From positions 26,167 through 90,166 of the forward strand of contig SVOJ01000010.1 in the NCBI GenBank assembly GCA_015066385.1: a stretch of 64,000 nucleotides of DNA, written 5' to 3'. Both the position numbers and the translations under genes were made by a program. The notes under the pieces were generated by a model that worked only from the letters and a program-made list of their open reading frames with translations, did no database searches and was not told the origin of the DNA. This DNA comes from Oscillospiraceae bacterium. GTDB taxonomy: Bacteria; Bacillota; Clostridia; Oscillospirales; Acutalibacteraceae. The stretch's first letter is position 1. Each line of letters starts with the position of its first letter. This document shows positions 10,026 to 19,582 of this stretch, one piece after another.

Positions 10026-10450
10026 TCTTGCTCACCACCCTGTTCTTCCTTGGTCAATACTTTACACTTGATAGGCAGTTTAGCTGCTGCAAGACGCAGA
10101 GCTTCACGAGCCTGAGCTTCCTCAACACCGGCGATTTCAAACATGACTCTGCCGGGCTTTACAACTGCTACCCAGTATTCCGGAGAACCTTTACCGGAAC
10201 CCATTCGGGTTTCTGCAGGCTTTTCGGTAATGGGCTTATCGGGGAAGATCTTAATCCAAACCTGACCGCCACGCTTAATGGATCTGGTCATGGCAATACG
10301 GGCTGCTTCGATCTGGTTGGAGGTGATCCATGCGGGCTCGCAAGCCACAAGACCAAAATCGCCGTAGTTAACCTTATTGCCGCGATGTGCTTCGCCCTTA
10401 AGGCGACCTCTTTGCTGTCTGCGGTACTTTACACGCTTAGGCAATAACAT
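10022..10450 (-). CDS. rplP: 50S ribosomal protein L16
   Basis: L16 is 142 residues and lies near the peptidyl-transferase centre and A site. The start [19 protein letters not shown] and the segments [33 protein letters not shown] are diagnostic. It directly follows rpsC (2-base gap) and overlaps rpmC by four bases. Confidence 0.98.
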   Translation of the reverse strand: MLLPKRVKYRRQQRGRLKGEAHRGNKVNYGDFGLVACEPAWITSNQIEAARIAMTRSIKRGGQVWIKIFPDKPITEKPAETRMGSGKGSPEYWVAVVKPGRVMFEIAGVEEAQAREALRLAAAKLPIKCKVLTKEEQGGEQE

Positions 10451-10452
10451 CT

Positions 10453-11151
10453 TTACGCCCTCCTGTCTCTTCTCTGATTGTTGTTTCTTCTCTGGTTGTT
10501 GTTGCGAGCACGGCCTTCGTGAAGGACTTCGCCGCTGTACAGCCAGACTTTAACGCCGATACGACCGTAAGTGGTCTTGGCTTCTGTTACACCGTAGTCA
10601 ATGTCAGCTCTGATGGTCTGAAGCGGGATCGTACCTTCTTTGTAGGTTTCGGTACGAGCGATTTCAGCACCGCCGAGTCTGCCTGCGACCTGGATCTTGA
10701 TACCTCTTGCACCAAGTCTCATGGTGCTACCGATAGCCTGCTTAACTGCACGACGGAAGGATACACGCTTTTCGAGCTGCAGAGCGATCTTTTCTGCTAC
10801 GAGCTGAGCATTGAGGTCGGGCTGCTTGATTTCGATGATGTTGATGTAAACTTCCTTGTCGCCGCCGAGCATCTTCTTGCAGGTTGCCTTGATCTTTTCG
10901 ATTTCAGCACCGCCTCTGCCGATAACCATGCCGGGCTTTGCGCAGTGGATGTTGATACGGACTCTCTTGGGGTCGCGTTCAATTTCGATTTTCGGAACAC
11001 CTGCGGACTCGAGGGACTTGAGGAGGTATTCACGAACGTTGTAATCTGCTACGAGGGTGTCGCCGAAGGTAGCCTTGTTTGCGTACCAGCGGGATTCCCA
11101 ATCCTTGATAACACCGATTCTCAAACCGGTAGGATTAATTTTCTGACCCAT
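10453..11151 (-). CDS. rpsC: 30S ribosomal protein S3
   Basis: This 232-residue protein helps form the mRNA entry tunnel. It begins [24 protein letters not shown] and has a KH domain ([16 protein letters not shown]) followed by the S3 C-terminal domain ([25 protein letters not shown]). The C-terminal tail is an Asn/Gln/Arg-rich low-complexity stretch (about residues 218-232), a common variable extension. Confidence 0.98.
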   Translation of the reverse strand: MGQKINPTGLRIGVIKDWESRWYANKATFGDTLVADYNVREYLLKSLESAGVPKIEIERDPKRVRINIHCAKPGMVIGRGGAEIEKIKATCKKMLGGDKEVYINIIEIKQPDLNAQLVAEKIALQLEKRVSFRRAVKQAIGSTMRLGARGIKIQVAGRLGGAEIARTETYKEGTIPLQTIRADIDYGVTEAKTTYGRIGVKVWLYSGEVLHEGRARNNNQRRNNNQRRDRRA

Positions 11152-11171
11152 TGTTTATTCCTCCTCCCCGC

Positions 11172-11510
11172 TTATTCCTCAATTTCCTTGAGTACAAGGG
11201 TGATGTGCGACGTCTTCTTGTTGATTCTGAACGCACGGCCGTGTGCTCTCGGTCTGATTCTCTTGAGGGTGGGACCCTGACATACGCTGCATTCTGCAAC
11301 ATAAAGTCTGTCGGTATCCATATTGTAGTTATGTTCCGCATTTGCGATTGCGGACTTGAGAAGCTTTGCAAGCGGTTCACACGCGGCCTTGGGCGTGTAC
11401 TTCAGGATTGCCATAGCTTCATCTGCGGGCTTATTGCGGATCAAATCCAGAACGATCTGTACCTTTCTGGGAGCGATACGCACAAAAGTCGCTTTTGCTC
11501 TTGATTCCAT
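11172..11510 (-). CDS. rplV: 50S ribosomal protein L22
   Basis: L22 is 112 residues; its long loop lines the nascent-peptide exit tunnel. The N-terminus [27 protein letters not shown] and the hairpin/C-terminal segment [29 protein letters not shown] are characteristic. It lies between rpsS and rpsC. Confidence 0.98.
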   Translation of the reverse strand: MESRAKATFVRIAPRKVQIVLDLIRNKPADEAMAILKYTPKAACEPLAKLLKSAIANAEHNYNMDTDRLYVAECSVCQGPTLKRIRPRAHGRAFRINKKTSHITLVLKEIEE

Positions 11511-11532
11511 AATTTACACTCCTTTCGACCGA

Positions 11533-11814
11533 TTATTTACCGTTGTTGGAAGTTTTGCTGCCGGCATGACCTCTGAAGGTTCTGGTCGGAGCAAATTCGC
11601 CGAGTTTGTGACCTACCATGTCTTCGGTAACATATACCGGAACATGTTTACGTCCGTCGTGAACGGCAAAGGTATGACCAACAAATTCGGGGAAGATCGT
11701 AGAGCTGCGGCTCCACGTCTTGAGGACGATCTTTTCGCCATTCTGATTCATTTTTTCGACTCTTTCAAGCAGTTTGGGCTGCACAAAAGGTCCTTTTTTA
11801 ACGCTTCTGCCCAT
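11533..11814 (-). CDS. rpsS: 30S ribosomal protein S19
   Basis: S19 is a 93-residue protein of the 30S head. [63 protein letters not shown] and the final [10 protein letters not shown] leave no doubt about identity. It lies 21 bases after rplB. Confidence 0.98.
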   Translation of the reverse strand: MGRSVKKGPFVQPKLLERVEKMNQNGEKIVLKTWSRSSTIFPEFVGHTFAVHDGRKHVPVYVTEDMVGHKLGEFAPTRTFRGHAGSKTSNNGK

Positions 11815-11835
11815 TATTTATTGTCTCCTTTCCGC

Positions 11836-12666
11836 TTATTTCGCATTGCGGCGCTTGACAATCAGCTTGTCGGAACGCTTATGCTTTGCACGAGTCTTAT
11901 AACCAAGTGCGGGCTTGCCCCAGGGAGTAACAGGGCCGGGACGGCCGATGGGGGACTTGCCTTCACCACCACCGTGGGGGTGGTCACAGGGGTTCATAAC
12001 AGAACCGCGGACTGTGGGACGGATGCCCATGTGACGGGTACGACCTGCTTTACCGATCTTAACGTTGATGTGATCAGCGTTGCTGACGGTACCGATGGTA
12101 GCCATGCACAGAGCGGGAACGTTTCTCTGTTCACCGGAGGGCAGACGAAGAAGAGCATAAACGCCTTCTTTAGCCATGAGCTGTGCTGCGTTGCCGGCTG
12201 CTCTTGCGAGCTGGCCGCCGCGGCCGGGATACAGTTCAACATTGTGTACGAAAGTACCTACGGGGATGTTTGCAAGCGGAAGAGCGTTACCGACTTTGAT
12301 ATCGACATCTTTGCCTGCTTCAACAACATCGTTGACCTTCAGACCTTCGGGAGCAAGAATGTAGCTCTTGGTGCCGTCTTCGTACTGAATGAGTGCGATG
12401 TGTGCGGAACGGTTGGGATCGTATTCGAGAGTAAGAACGGTAGCAGCGCCTGCCTTGGTTCTCTTGAAGTCGATGATACGATATTTTTTGCGGTTGCCGC
12501 CGCCGTGATGGCGAACGGTGATTCTGCCGTAGCTGTTGCGGCCGGAAGTCTTCTTGAGGGGTTCAAGAAGGCTCTTCTCGGGAGCGACCTTTGACAGATG
12601 AGAATAATCTGTAACCGACATGTTACGACGAGCGTTGGTAGTCGGTTTGTAGACTTTAATAGCCAT
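11836..12666 (-). CDS. rplB: 50S ribosomal protein L2
   Basis: L2 is 276 residues and is needed for subunit association and peptidyl-transferase assembly. The sequence [22 protein letters not shown] and the C-terminal [36 protein letters not shown], with the conserved histidine region, are diagnostic. The 99-base gap after rplW is the largest within this part of the operon and has no obvious feature. The ribosome binding site (AAAGGCG) is weaker than its neighbours'. Confidence 0.98.
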   Translation of the reverse strand: MAIKVYKPTTNARRNMSVTDYSHLSKVAPEKSLLEPLKKTSGRNSYGRITVRHHGGGNRKKYRIIDFKRTKAGAATVLTLEYDPNRSAHIALIQYEDGTKSYILAPEGLKVNDVVEAGKDVDIKVGNALPLANIPVGTFVHNVELYPGRGGQLARAAGNAAQLMAKEGVYALLRLPSGEQRNVPALCMATIGTVSNADHINVKIGKAGRTRHMGIRPTVRGSVMNPCDHPHGGGEGKSPIGRPGPVTPWGKPALGYKTRAKHKRSDKLIVKRRNAK

Positions 12667-12765
12667 TTTCAGTCACACGCCTTTCATAATTTTGAAATAA
12701 GTGTTCATATCCGGGAGGTTTAGCGGACGGCTATTTCCATACATCGCCAACCCGGACGGTCTTGA

Positions 12766-13059
12766 TTAGAACATTCCGTCAAAGAACTCGATGGTCTTGG
12801 AATCGTCTGTCAACGTCACAATAGCCTTTTTCCAGGAGGGCTTGTAGCCTTCGAAACGGCCGTAGCGGCGAAGATGACCGCGAACATTGATGGTATTAAC
12901 CTTTTCGACCTTAACGCCGAAGATAGCTTCAACAGCGTCAGCGATCTGATACTTGTTAGCATCTTTAGCAACTGCGAAAGTGTATTTCTTGTCAGCAGTG
13001 TTGAGCATGCTTTCCTCTGTTACGATGGGACGGAGGATGATATCCTGTGCGTATTTCAT
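12766..13059 (-). CDS. rplW: 50S ribosomal protein L23
   Basis: L23 is a 97-residue exit-tunnel protein that recruits trigger factor and SRP. The start at 13059 ([17 protein letters not shown]) was chosen because it overlaps the rplD stop by four bases and matches the family N-terminus. An upstream in-frame start at 13119 would extend into rplD without family support. The sequence [29 protein letters not shown] is typical. Confidence 0.97.
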   Translation of the reverse strand: MKYAQDIILRPIVTEESMLNTADKKYTFAVAKDANKYQIADAVEAIFGVKVEKVNTINVRGHLRRYGRFEGYKPSWKKAIVTLTDDSKTIEFFDGMF

Positions 13060-13682
13060 TTTGCATAGACCTCCTCGATCTTGGCAACAGCGTCCTTGAG
13101 AACGATGAGTGTGTCGCAATTGAGAATGTCGTAGGTGTTGATGGTGTTCACGGGAGAAACCTTAACGCCTGCGATGTTTCTTGCACTGCGGTAAACAACG
13201 TCATCCTTTTCGGGAAGAACGATGAGTGCCTTTTTGCCTGCCTTCAGAGCAGAGAGAACCTTGACGATCTCTTTGGTCTTGATGGCTTCAAGGGTCAGGC
13301 TGTCAAGAACAACGAGTTCGTCAGCAAGAACCTTGGAAGAAAGAGCAGACTTGATAGCAAGCTGTCTGACTTTCTTGTTGATGGTGAAGTTGTAGGAACG
13401 GGGCTTCGGGCCAAGAGCGATACCGCCGTGATACCACTGGGGAGCACGCGTGGAACCCTGTCTTGCGCGGCCTGTTCCCTTCTGACGCCAGGGCTTCTTT
13501 CCGCCGCCGCTGACTTCAGCTCTCGTAAGGGTGGACTGTGTACCCTGACGCTGATTTGCAAGATAGTTGATGACAGCCATGTGCATGACCGAGGTGTTGG
13601 GCTCAACTGCGAATACGCTTTCGTTGAGAGCAAGCTCGGATACCTTTTCGCCTGCCATGTTGAATACTGCTACGTTAGGCAT
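13056..13682 (-). CDS. rplD: 50S ribosomal protein L4
   Basis: L4 is a 208-residue protein whose long loop reaches into the exit tunnel. The loop segment [39 protein letters not shown] is diagnostic. In gammaproteobacteria L4 autoregulates the S10 operon; a Firmicutes counterpart is uncertain, so the long leader upstream of rpsJ is noted separately. Confidence 0.98.
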   Translation of the reverse strand: MPNVAVFNMAGEKVSELALNESVFAVEPNTSVMHMAVINYLANQRQGTQSTLTRAEVSGGGKKPWRQKGTGRARQGSTRAPQWYHGGIALGPKPRSYNFTINKKVRQLAIKSALSSKVLADELVVLDSLTLEAIKTKEIVKVLSALKAGKKALIVLPEKDDVVYRSARNIAGVKVSPVNTINTYDILNCDTLIVLKDAVAKIEEVYAK

Positions 13683-13695
13683 CGTTCATTCCTCC

Positions 13696-14331
13696 TTACG
13701 CTTTCTTAACGGCGCTTGTGATAACAACAGTGCCGCCCTTGGGGCCGGGGATGGCGCCCTTGATAGCGATGATGTTGTTTTCAGCATCGACCGTTACGAC
13801 ATCCAGATTCTGGATGGTGACCTTTTCGCTGCCGAGATGACCGGACATTTTCTTTCCCTTGAAAACTCTGGAGGGGTCGGAGCAGGCGCCGATGGAGCCG
13901 CCGTGTCTGCCGACAGGGCCCGTACCGTGGGTTTCCTTGAGTCTTGCCATGTTCCATCTCTTGATGACGCCTGCGGTACCTTTACCTTTGCTGGTGCCGG
14001 AAACGTCTACTTTGTCGCCCGCTGCGAATACGTCAGCCTTCAGGATATCACCTGTGTTGAATGCTGCGCAATCGTCGAATCTGAATTCCTTCAGAACCTT
14101 CTTGGGAGCCACGTCAAGTTTTGCGAAGTGACCCTTCATGGGCTTGTTGACACGGGATGCCTTGACATCGCCGTAGCCGAGCTGAACAGCTTCGTAGCCG
14201 TCCTTCTCGTTTGTCTTCTTCTGAACAACCGCGCAAGGACCTGCGATGATGACGGTTACGGGAACTACGTTTCCGTTTGCGTCGAAAATCTGGGTCATGC
14301 CGACTTTCGTTCCGATAAGACCTTTGTTCAT
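13696..14331 (-). CDS. rplC: 50S ribosomal protein L3
   Basis: L3 is 211 residues and is one of two proteins that start 50S assembly. It begins [28 protein letters not shown], and its extended loop reads [38 protein letters not shown]. It lies 86 bases after rpsJ and 13 bases before rplD. Confidence 0.98.
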   Translation of the reverse strand: MNKGLIGTKVGMTQIFDANGNVVPVTVIIAGPCAVVQKKTNEKDGYEAVQLGYGDVKASRVNKPMKGHFAKLDVAPKKVLKEFRFDDCAAFNTGDILKADVFAAGDKVDVSGTSKGKGTAGVIKRWNMARLKETHGTGPVGRHGGSIGACSDPSRVFKGKKMSGHLGSEKVTIQNLDVVTVDAENNIIAIKGAIPGPKGGTVVITSAVKKA

Positions 14332-14417
14332 CTGTTTTTTCCTCCTGTCAGATTATTGGTTGACTGCATGTCAACTTGACCTGCGGTGACCTATTTATAT
14401 AGGGCATCGACACCTTG

Positions 14418-14729
14418 TTAGATTTTGATGTCAATGTCAACACCGGCGGGAAGCTCAAGACCTGTCAGAGCCTCAACAGTCTTGCTGGTGGGTCTGATGA
14501 TGTCAATGAGTCTTTTGTGGGTGCGCTGTTCAAACTGTTCACGGGAATCTTTGTACTTATGAACAGCACGAAGGATAGTAACAACTTCCTTCTCGGTGGG
14601 AAGCGGTACGGGGCCGGATACCTGTGCGCCCGTGCGCTTTGCGGTTTCGACGATACGCTCTGCTGCTTTGTCAACGAGGTTGTGGTCGTAACCTTTGAGT
14701 CTGATTCTGATCTTTTCCTTAACTGCCAT
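14418..14729 (-). CDS. rpsJ: 30S ribosomal protein S10
   Basis: S10 is a 103-residue head protein, also known as the transcription factor NusE. The start at 14729 ([34 protein letters not shown]) follows AAGGAGG and matches the family length. The frame stays open further upstream to about 15005, but that stretch shows no family similarity and lies in the leader. It is the first gene of the super-operon. Confidence 0.98.
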   Translation of the reverse strand: MAVKEKIRIRLKGYDHNLVDKAAERIVETAKRTGAQVSGPVPLPTEKEVVTILRAVHKYKDSREQFEQRTHKRLIDIIRPTSKTVEALTGLELPAGVDIDIKI

Positions 14730-15032
14730 GTGATTTGCCTCCTTGTTGTTTGGCGACAGCCGATTTGGATTTCCTGCAACCCAGCCGGGTGTTTCATCTC
14801 TCCCCGTTTTAAAACTCCGGAAAAATATTTCCGGAGCTGACAGCAGAAAAGTGCCTTGGTGGGAAAAAATCCGGTTAAGGCGCGGATATCCCCCTTGGCA
14901 TCGGCTTGTTTCGCCCGGTTTAAAATCGGACATACTCCGCGGGAGTTCCCTGCATCGGTGTGCAGCCACATCCCACATCATCGCACATCTGCCTGAAAAT
15001 CTCAAGGCATAATATACCTATCCTTTTCAAGC
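14730..15032 (-). promoter_or_regulatory. Long 5' leader of the S10 operon
   Basis: About 300 untranslated bases separate the inferred transcription start (~15032) from rpsJ. The leader holds a perfect 9-bp hairpin (arms 14815-14823 and 14828-14836, loop AATA in plus-strand reading). In transcript direction it is followed by TTTTAAAA, so it resembles a weak terminator or attenuator. I do not recognise a known L4-leader fold. No convincing small ORF is present. Confidence 0.5.
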
Positions 15033-15038
15033 ACGGGT

Positions 15039-15067
15039 ATTATAACATACCATTATGCAAATTGCAA
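15039..15067 (-). promoter_or_regulatory. S10 operon promoter
   Basis: On the minus strand a -35 TTGCAA (15062-15067) and a -10 TATAAT (15039-15044) are separated by 17 bp, with TG one base before the -10 (extended -10). It is a near-consensus sigma-A promoter directly downstream of the heparinase-like gene and upstream of the S10 leader. Confidence 0.85.
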
Positions 15068-15085
15068 GAACTTTTTGAAAAAAGT

Positions 15086-17047
15086 TTAGTGATTTTGCAG
15101 ATTTTTTTTGATTTTTTTTGTACTTCTCGCCAAAGTATCCAGAATTATTTCTCCATTCTCCCGGATAATGCTTGTATTGACTGCAAAAAGTTCATTTCCG
15201 ACCTCAGCAAGCATAACAGCATCGGTAAAATACCCGCCCATTTCGGTCAGACAGTTGTTATGCATGATCCTTCCGTCGCTTGAAAGATTGATATAAACCT
15301 TTGTTTCACCGCATTGAACGCAAAAACCGTACTCTTCTTCTGTCATAATCGGCATCAGTCCATCCCGCAAGGCAAGCACGGACACAAACTTGGCCCTGCC
15401 GCCCTCGTCGGTCTGTTGATCATAAGACAGATAAGTACAATCATTCACATCATGTCCGATATAGCCGTGCGGTTCGGAAACGGCACACGGAGTCAGCATT
15501 CTGAAACAGTTATTTTCTTCGGCATGCAACAGGAACGAAACCGTACCGGATTCATAACTCTGTATGTCATCATATATAAGGATAAAATCTTTCAGCCACA
15601 CAAAATGACGAAGGTGTTTCCTGAACCATCTGCCCATCGGTCCCGTTGCATCCGCAACCACATAACGCATCTGCTGTGCATCCGTGAAGTCATACAATCT
15701 TCCCCGCATACGGATATGATCATGATGGTCACGCCAATCCTGTCCCTTACCGTTGAACAACACAACATTGTGCGCATAGGACTGCACATAGTAATCACGA
15801 TAAATATCATTGGCATAACTGCAACAGGCAGAATCAAAAATCTCACTTCTGCCGTTCCGGTAAAGAACAAAGTGTCCCGCATCGTTATGTGAATGATTCC
15901 AGCTGTCACCGCACTTGACAGCAAGCATGGTGCTGTCCTTTTCAAAGCTGTCGCGAAAGATCGCCCAACCGTTGTTTTCATAGCAAACGGACAACTGTGA
16001 CGGAATCTGCACGGGAAGCGAATATATATTATTATAATGTAATAGACGAAAAACGGCTGAATCGGTCGTATGCTTGTCTCTGTCCTGCACATACCAACGC
16101 AAGGTTGCCGATGCGGGGAAGCGCGCCAGCAGATGCAACACACAATCCGAAAAACCGTTGCCGTCGCAGTCGCCGAAACCGACAAAGTAATCCTTCTGCG
16201 AAGACGGGTATGCAGTCTGCACAAAGAAGTCGGCGGCAGCAGTCATAACGGCATGATCATCAAAGGGGGCTTTTCCCTTGATTTTTTCGTATGCATAAGC
16301 AAACTGCAGATATTCGGACAAGGTATAATTATAATAACCGACGCCTTCATAGAAAGCACCGTTATCAATGCTGGCAAGTTTATTATTGACAGGATTTCCT
16401 TTATAAGCAAACCATTGTGCAAGACCGCTGGCGGCAAGGTCTGCAAGATGCTCTGCATCAGGCAGCGCATCCCGCATGACAATGGCGGCAAAAGCACCGT
16501 CGCTGACACACACGGGCCACCAGTTATGCCCCATCGTATCAAACGCATGAATCTTAGTGCCGGGCAACAGCCAGTCTTCCAACAACGGCAGGATACCGAG
16601 TTTGTATGTACCCTGTACAATGATTTCACGTTCCGTATCCGTCAGCAGACTGCCGAAACAGGCATAGCCGTATGCCATGCCGACGCAAAAATGCCCCGTA
16701 TTCAGTTCACTGCGTCCTTTAAACCCCTTTCCGTGCCATTTTTCATATTGTGCGTAAGCCAGCATGAGTTCTTTTGCTTTTTCAAAATAAGCAACATTCT
16801 GTGTGTAATAATAGCCGAATGCCAGATTGAGCATATTGGCGCAGAACGGGCCGCAGGCATCGCCGTAATTTTCATGTTGCACTACATATCCCTCGCCGTT
16901 GACCTGCACAGCCGATTCGGGCACCACCTTTAACTGCAATGCATTTTCAGCTACCGTAAGTGCTGTCGCACACAACTTTTGAATCATCGGATCGTTGCTG
17001 TTTTTCCATGCTTCAACAACAGCGGAAGAAAAATACAGACATTCCAT
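15086..17047 (-). CDS. Heparinase II/III-like polysaccharide lyase family protein
   Basis: This 653-residue protein resembles the heparinase II/III and alginate-lyase superfamily, which cleaves uronic-acid polysaccharides by beta-elimination. An N-terminal alpha-toroid (about 1-320) contains GHNWWPVCVSDGAFAA and YEGVGYYNYTLSEYL. The C-terminal beta-sandwich (about 340-640) has WNHSHNDAGHFVLYRNGRSEIFDS, the core heparinase II/III signature with the metal/active-site histidines. No signal peptide is seen, so it may act on imported oligosaccharides. The ATG at 17047 follows AGGAG. A TTG three codons upstream lacks spacing to that site. Substrate cannot be told from sequence. Confidence 0.8.
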   Translation of the reverse strand: MECLYFSSAVVEAWKNSNDPMIQKLCATALTVAENALQLKVVPESAVQVNGEGYVVQHENYGDACGPFCANMLNLAFGYYYTQNVAYFEKAKELMLAYAQYEKWHGKGFKGRSELNTGHFCVGMAYGYACFGSLLTDTEREIIVQGTYKLGILPLLEDWLLPGTKIHAFDTMGHNWWPVCVSDGAFAAIVMRDALPDAEHLADLAASGLAQWFAYKGNPVNNKLASIDNGAFYEGVGYYNYTLSEYLQFAYAYEKIKGKAPFDDHAVMTAAADFFVQTAYPSSQKDYFVGFGDCDGNGFSDCVLHLLARFPASATLRWYVQDRDKHTTDSAVFRLLHYNNIYSLPVQIPSQLSVCYENNGWAIFRDSFEKDSTMLAVKCGDSWNHSHNDAGHFVLYRNGRSEIFDSACCSYANDIYRDYYVQSYAHNVVLFNGKGQDWRDHHDHIRMRGRLYDFTDAQQMRYVVADATGPMGRWFRKHLRHFVWLKDFILIYDDIQSYESGTVSFLLHAEENNCFRMLTPCAVSEPHGYIGHDVNDCTYLSYDQQTDEGGRAKFVSVLALRDGLMPIMTEEEYGFCVQCGETKVYINLSSDGRIMHNNCLTEMGGYFTDAVMLAEVGNELFAVNTSIIRENGEIILDTLARSTKKIKKNLQNH

Positions 17048-17090
17048 GTAAAACAACTCCTATATAATACAATGGTATGGCAACAAATAA

Positions 17091-17115
17091 GAGCCACCGC
17101 ACAAAGCGATAGCTC
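17091..17115 (-). terminator. Stem-loop between the small ORF and the heparinase-like gene
   Basis: A 10-bp stem (GAGCTATCGC paired with GCGGTGGCTC in minus-strand reading, with wobble pairs) and a TTTGT loop is followed by TTATTTG. It is a plausible partial terminator of the AI-2E transporter unit. The stretch beyond it holds the heparinase ribosome binding site. Confidence 0.5.
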
Positions 17116-17125
17116 AAAAAACAAC

Positions 17126-17278
17126 TTACGCCCCTGTCAAAGAAAAAACAACAGCAGTTGTATCACTGTTTGCAAGAACATCAACAATGCTTGCAAACAG
17201 TGCTATCAACAAATTGACAATATCAACCTCATTCAGCACAGATGCTTTTGCGATCAATAAAGATATCATTCCGAACAT
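17126..17278 (-). CDS. Small hydrophobic protein of unknown function (50 codons)
   Basis: A 50-codon ORF starts at ATG 17278 behind a very strong GGAGGAAAAC site, 23 bases after the stop of the AI-2E transporter gene, and ends just before a stem-loop. The product (MFGMISLLIAKASVLNEVDI...) is mostly hydrophobic with alternating short polar turns and could be a small membrane protein. I recognise no family. Spacing and ribosome binding site argue it is translated as part of the transporter operon. Confidence 0.5.
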   Translation of the reverse strand: MFGMISLLIAKASVLNEVDIVNLLIALFASIVDVLANSDTTAVVFSLTGA

Positions 17279-17301
17279 GTTTTCCTCCGGATAAAACAAT
17301 A

Positions 17302-18534
17302 TTAAACTTGCGCAGCACCGTCATCGGTGTCTTCTTTTTGCACTTCCGCCGCAACAGATGTAGCGAAAACAGCCGCGTTCTTTTTGGTTGAATTAAACAG
17401 GTGAATAATGCCGGCTTTGTTCAGTTCATTGATAATGGTAACAAAGAACGGCATAATGAAGAAACCGAAAACACCCAACACCTTTGTGCCGACATACATG
17501 GAAGTAATGGTGACAATGGGAGGCAATCCGATCTGTCCGGAAACCAACTTGGGCTCCAGAACCTGACGGATAACAAGAACAACGGCATAAGTGACCAGCA
17601 AACCGATACCCAGTCCGATTTTCCCCGTCAGCAGAGAAATAACACCCCACGGAATGAGAACGGTACCGGTACCGAGCACGGGGATGATATCCACAAGGGC
17701 AACCAGAATGGCAATAATAAACAGATAATCCGACTTATATACGCCGATGAGTTTCAGAATGGAAAGCGCAATGGTCATTTCGAATGCCGTGATCAGAAAA
17801 ATCAGACCGTAGGCCTTGATCATTTTAAACATAGTAGACACGGCAAGTTGCTTTGCATGGGACAGTTTTTTGCCGTTTTCATCACTCATCTGCGAAAGAA
17901 TAAAATCGCGGATATGTTCATAGTCCGAACAGACGAACACGGAAGAAATAATTGTAATAACAAAACTGATTACCAACGAGGGGAATTGTCCGACGGTATT
18001 GATGAGAATATCGCCGCCGGTAGAAAGGACAGATGACCAATTGAAAGAATCGGTTTTGACATTCAGCCCTGCAAGACCGTTTTCTGCAAGATTGTCAAGA
18101 AACGCGGAAACAGTCACACGCAGATCCGCCGTAAAACTTTCAGGCAGATTGGCAAGCACACCCAGTAACCAATTTTTAAAAGAAAGAATCAGTTGCGGCA
18201 GGTCGTTGATGCGGTTGTAAACATAGGTAAAGAATCCTTTGATTTCAGGTGCCACTTTAAAGCCCAGCAAAACAAGAAGTCCCACACCGATTCCGAGGAC
18301 AGACAAAACTAAAATCACACTGATCAACCCGCGTTTCAGCGGTGTCTTCCTGTCGATATATGCAATTGGCCTTTTGAGGATCATTGCAACAAAAAAAGCA
18401 ACCAGCAACGGCAGAAACAAGCTCAGACAGCGGTCAAACAAAAAATAAGCAAGTCCGAGAATAATCACAAAATAGGCAGTGTTAACAATAAAATTCCATC
18501 TTTTATCGGTTTTTGTCCTGTCGAACAGTTCCAT
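17302..18534 (-). CDS. AI-2E family transporter
   Basis: This 410-residue inner-membrane protein has the AI-2E/YdiK-type architecture. Two or three N-terminal helices (about 15-90) are followed by a soluble loop region and then a C-terminal helix cluster with the signature LIGVYKSDYLFIIAILVALVDIIPVLGTGTVLIPWGVISLLTGKIGLGIGLLVTYAVVLVIRQVLEPKLVSGQIGLPP. The family includes exporters proposed for autoinducer-2 and Na+/H+ antiporters; the substrate here is unknown. Start ATG follows AAAGGAG. It is co-transcribed with a small ORF downstream and has its own promoter. Confidence 0.88.
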   Translation of the reverse strand: MELFDRTKTDKRWNFIVNTAYFVIILGLAYFLFDRCLSLFLPLLVAFFVAMILKRPIAYIDRKTPLKRGLISVILVLSVLGIGVGLLVLLGFKVAPEIKGFFTYVYNRINDLPQLILSFKNWLLGVLANLPESFTADLRVTVSAFLDNLAENGLAGLNVKTDSFNWSSVLSTGGDILINTVGQFPSLVISFVITIISSVFVCSDYEHIRDFILSQMSDENGKKLSHAKQLAVSTMFKMIKAYGLIFLITAFEMTIALSILKLIGVYKSDYLFIIAILVALVDIIPVLGTGTVLIPWGVISLLTGKIGLGIGLLVTYAVVLVIRQVLEPKLVSGQIGLPPIVTITSMYVGTKVLGVFGFFIMPFFVTIINELNKAGIIHLFNSTKKNAAVFATSVAAEVQKEDTDDGAAQV

Positions 18535-18563
18535 GATAAACTCCTTTGCACAGATATATCTAT

Positions 18564-18592
18564 ATATTACCTTTTTTTTATGTATAATGCAA
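18564..18592 (-). promoter_or_regulatory. Promoter of the AI-2E transporter gene
   Basis: A minus-strand -35 TTGCAT (18587-18592) and -10 TAATAT (18564-18569) are spaced by 17 bp, about 30 bases upstream of the start codon. It is back to back with the rpmH promoter. I saw no DnaA boxes in this divergent intergenic region. Confidence 0.65.
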
Positions 18593-18680
18593 GTATTGTC
18601 TTGTTTTTTTAATTTAAGTTTAAAAATTTTTATTTTTTTTGGTATTTATGACAACAAACAGAAGAAATTTATTTTTGGTC

Positions 18681-18709
18681 TTGACAGACTGCAATTATTT
18701 AGGTATAAT
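18681..18709 (+). promoter_or_regulatory. Promoter of rpmH-rnpA-yidD-yidC-jag
   Basis: A consensus -35 TTGACA (18681-18686) and -10 TATAAT (18704-18709) lie 17 bp apart, a perfect sigma-A promoter. The leader to rpmH is about 80 bases. Confidence 0.9.
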
Positions 18710-18796
18710 TAGTCCTTGCGAAGTGAGGGAAAGTCTATTCCCGTTCTTCTTTAGCAGCCAAAACCTATAAATACCGGTCAGAATGGAGGTTTTACC

Positions 18797-18931
18797 GTGA
18801 AAAGAACATACCAGCCCAAGAAGCGTCATCGCAAGATGGAACATGGCTTCCGCAAAAGAATGTCGGACAGAAACGGCCGCAAGGTACTTGCTCGCCGCAG
18901 AGCAAAGGGCAGAAAGCAACTCAGCTACTAA
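18797..18931 (+). CDS. rpmH: 50S ribosomal protein L34
   Basis: This is a 44-residue protein starting from GTG at 18797 behind GGAGG. The sequence [43 protein letters not shown] is an unmistakable L34. It leads the conserved rpmH-rnpA-yidD-yidC-jag cluster. In most bacteria dnaA lies divergently upstream, but here the neighbour is the AI-2E transporter gene. Confidence 0.97.
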   Translation: MKRTYQPKKRHRKMEHGFRKRMSDRNGRKVLARRRAKGRKQLSY

Positions 18932-18989
18932 TCTGCATCACGGCGTAGAGATCCGGTGAATCACATCCGAAAGGATTCGGTAAACAACT

Positions 18990-19325
18990 TTGTCCGGATT
19001 TGAAACACTAAAATCCAACACTGATTTCCGCAGAACTTACGGTCGTGGAAAAGCATACACAAATCCTGCGTTGGTTACTTATGTAAACAAGAACCGCGCG
19101 GGCATTTGTCGTGTTGGCATCACAACAAGTAAAAAGATCGGCAACGCCGTACAAAGAAACCGCGCAAGACGTGTCATTCGCGCGGCATTTGCACCGTTGG
19201 CAAACCAAACGAGTCCCGGTTACGATATAGTATTCGTGGCCAGGACTAAAACTGTATACAAAAAAAGCACGGAAATTACGGAGATTATGCGTAAGCAACT
19301 TGCTCAGGCAGGGCTTCTGCGATGA
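18990..19325 (+). CDS. rnpA: Ribonuclease P protein component
   Basis: This 111-residue basic protein is the partner of RNase P RNA in 5' maturation of tRNAs. The RNR motif is present ([16 protein letters not shown]), with [16 protein letters not shown] as in the family. The start is a TTG at 18990. No ATG or GTG is available in frame before the conserved region, and an AAAGGA lies upstream at loose spacing. Its end overlaps yidD by four bases. Confidence 0.95.
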   Translation: MSGFETLKSNTDFRRTYGRGKAYTNPALVTYVNKNRAGICRVGITTSKKIGNAVQRNRARRVIRAAFAPLANQTSPGYDIVFVARTKTVYKKSTEITEIMRKQLAQAGLLR

Positions 19326-19567
19326 AGGATTTTCTCCTGAAAGCAATCCGCTTTTATCAGCGGCATATCTCTCCCCTTTTTCCGCCCATGTGCCGGTATT
19401 ATCCGACCTGCTCGCAATATGCCGTGCAGGCGATTGAAAAATACGGCGCACTGCGCGGCGGTTTTCTTGCAGCAAAACGGCTGCTTCGCTGCAACCAACT
19501 CTTTCCCGGAGGCGTAGATCCGGTGCCCGAACTTTCCGGGAACAGAAAATCAAGGAAGAGGAAATAA
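19322..19567 (+). CDS. yidD: Membrane protein insertion efficiency factor YidD
   Basis: This 81-residue protein helps YidC-dependent membrane insertion. It has the family signature [59 protein letters not shown], including the three conserved cysteines. The ATG overlaps the rnpA stop (ATGA), suggesting coupling. A basic tail (NRKSRKRK) ends the protein. Confidence 0.96.
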   Translation: MKDFLLKAIRFYQRHISPLFPPMCRYYPTCSQYAVQAIEKYGALRGGFLAAKRLLRCNQLFPGGVDPVPELSGNRKSRKRK

Positions 19568-19582
19568 ACGGAGGAATTTATT

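Noticed and set aside
14730..15005. In-frame upstream extension of rpsJ
   Set aside because: The open frame has no family similarity, and the S10 start at 14729 has a strong ribosome binding site; the stretch is the operon leader.
15086..15120. Intrinsic terminator after the heparinase-like gene
   Set aside because: The T-rich run on the plus strand lies inside the last codons (Lys-rich) of the minus-strand gene; no hairpin was found in the right place.
18535..18796. Possible replication origin next to rpmH
   Set aside because: rpmH-rnpA often flanks oriC, but no dnaA gene and no TTATCCACA-type boxes were seen here; the interval is explained by two divergent promoters.
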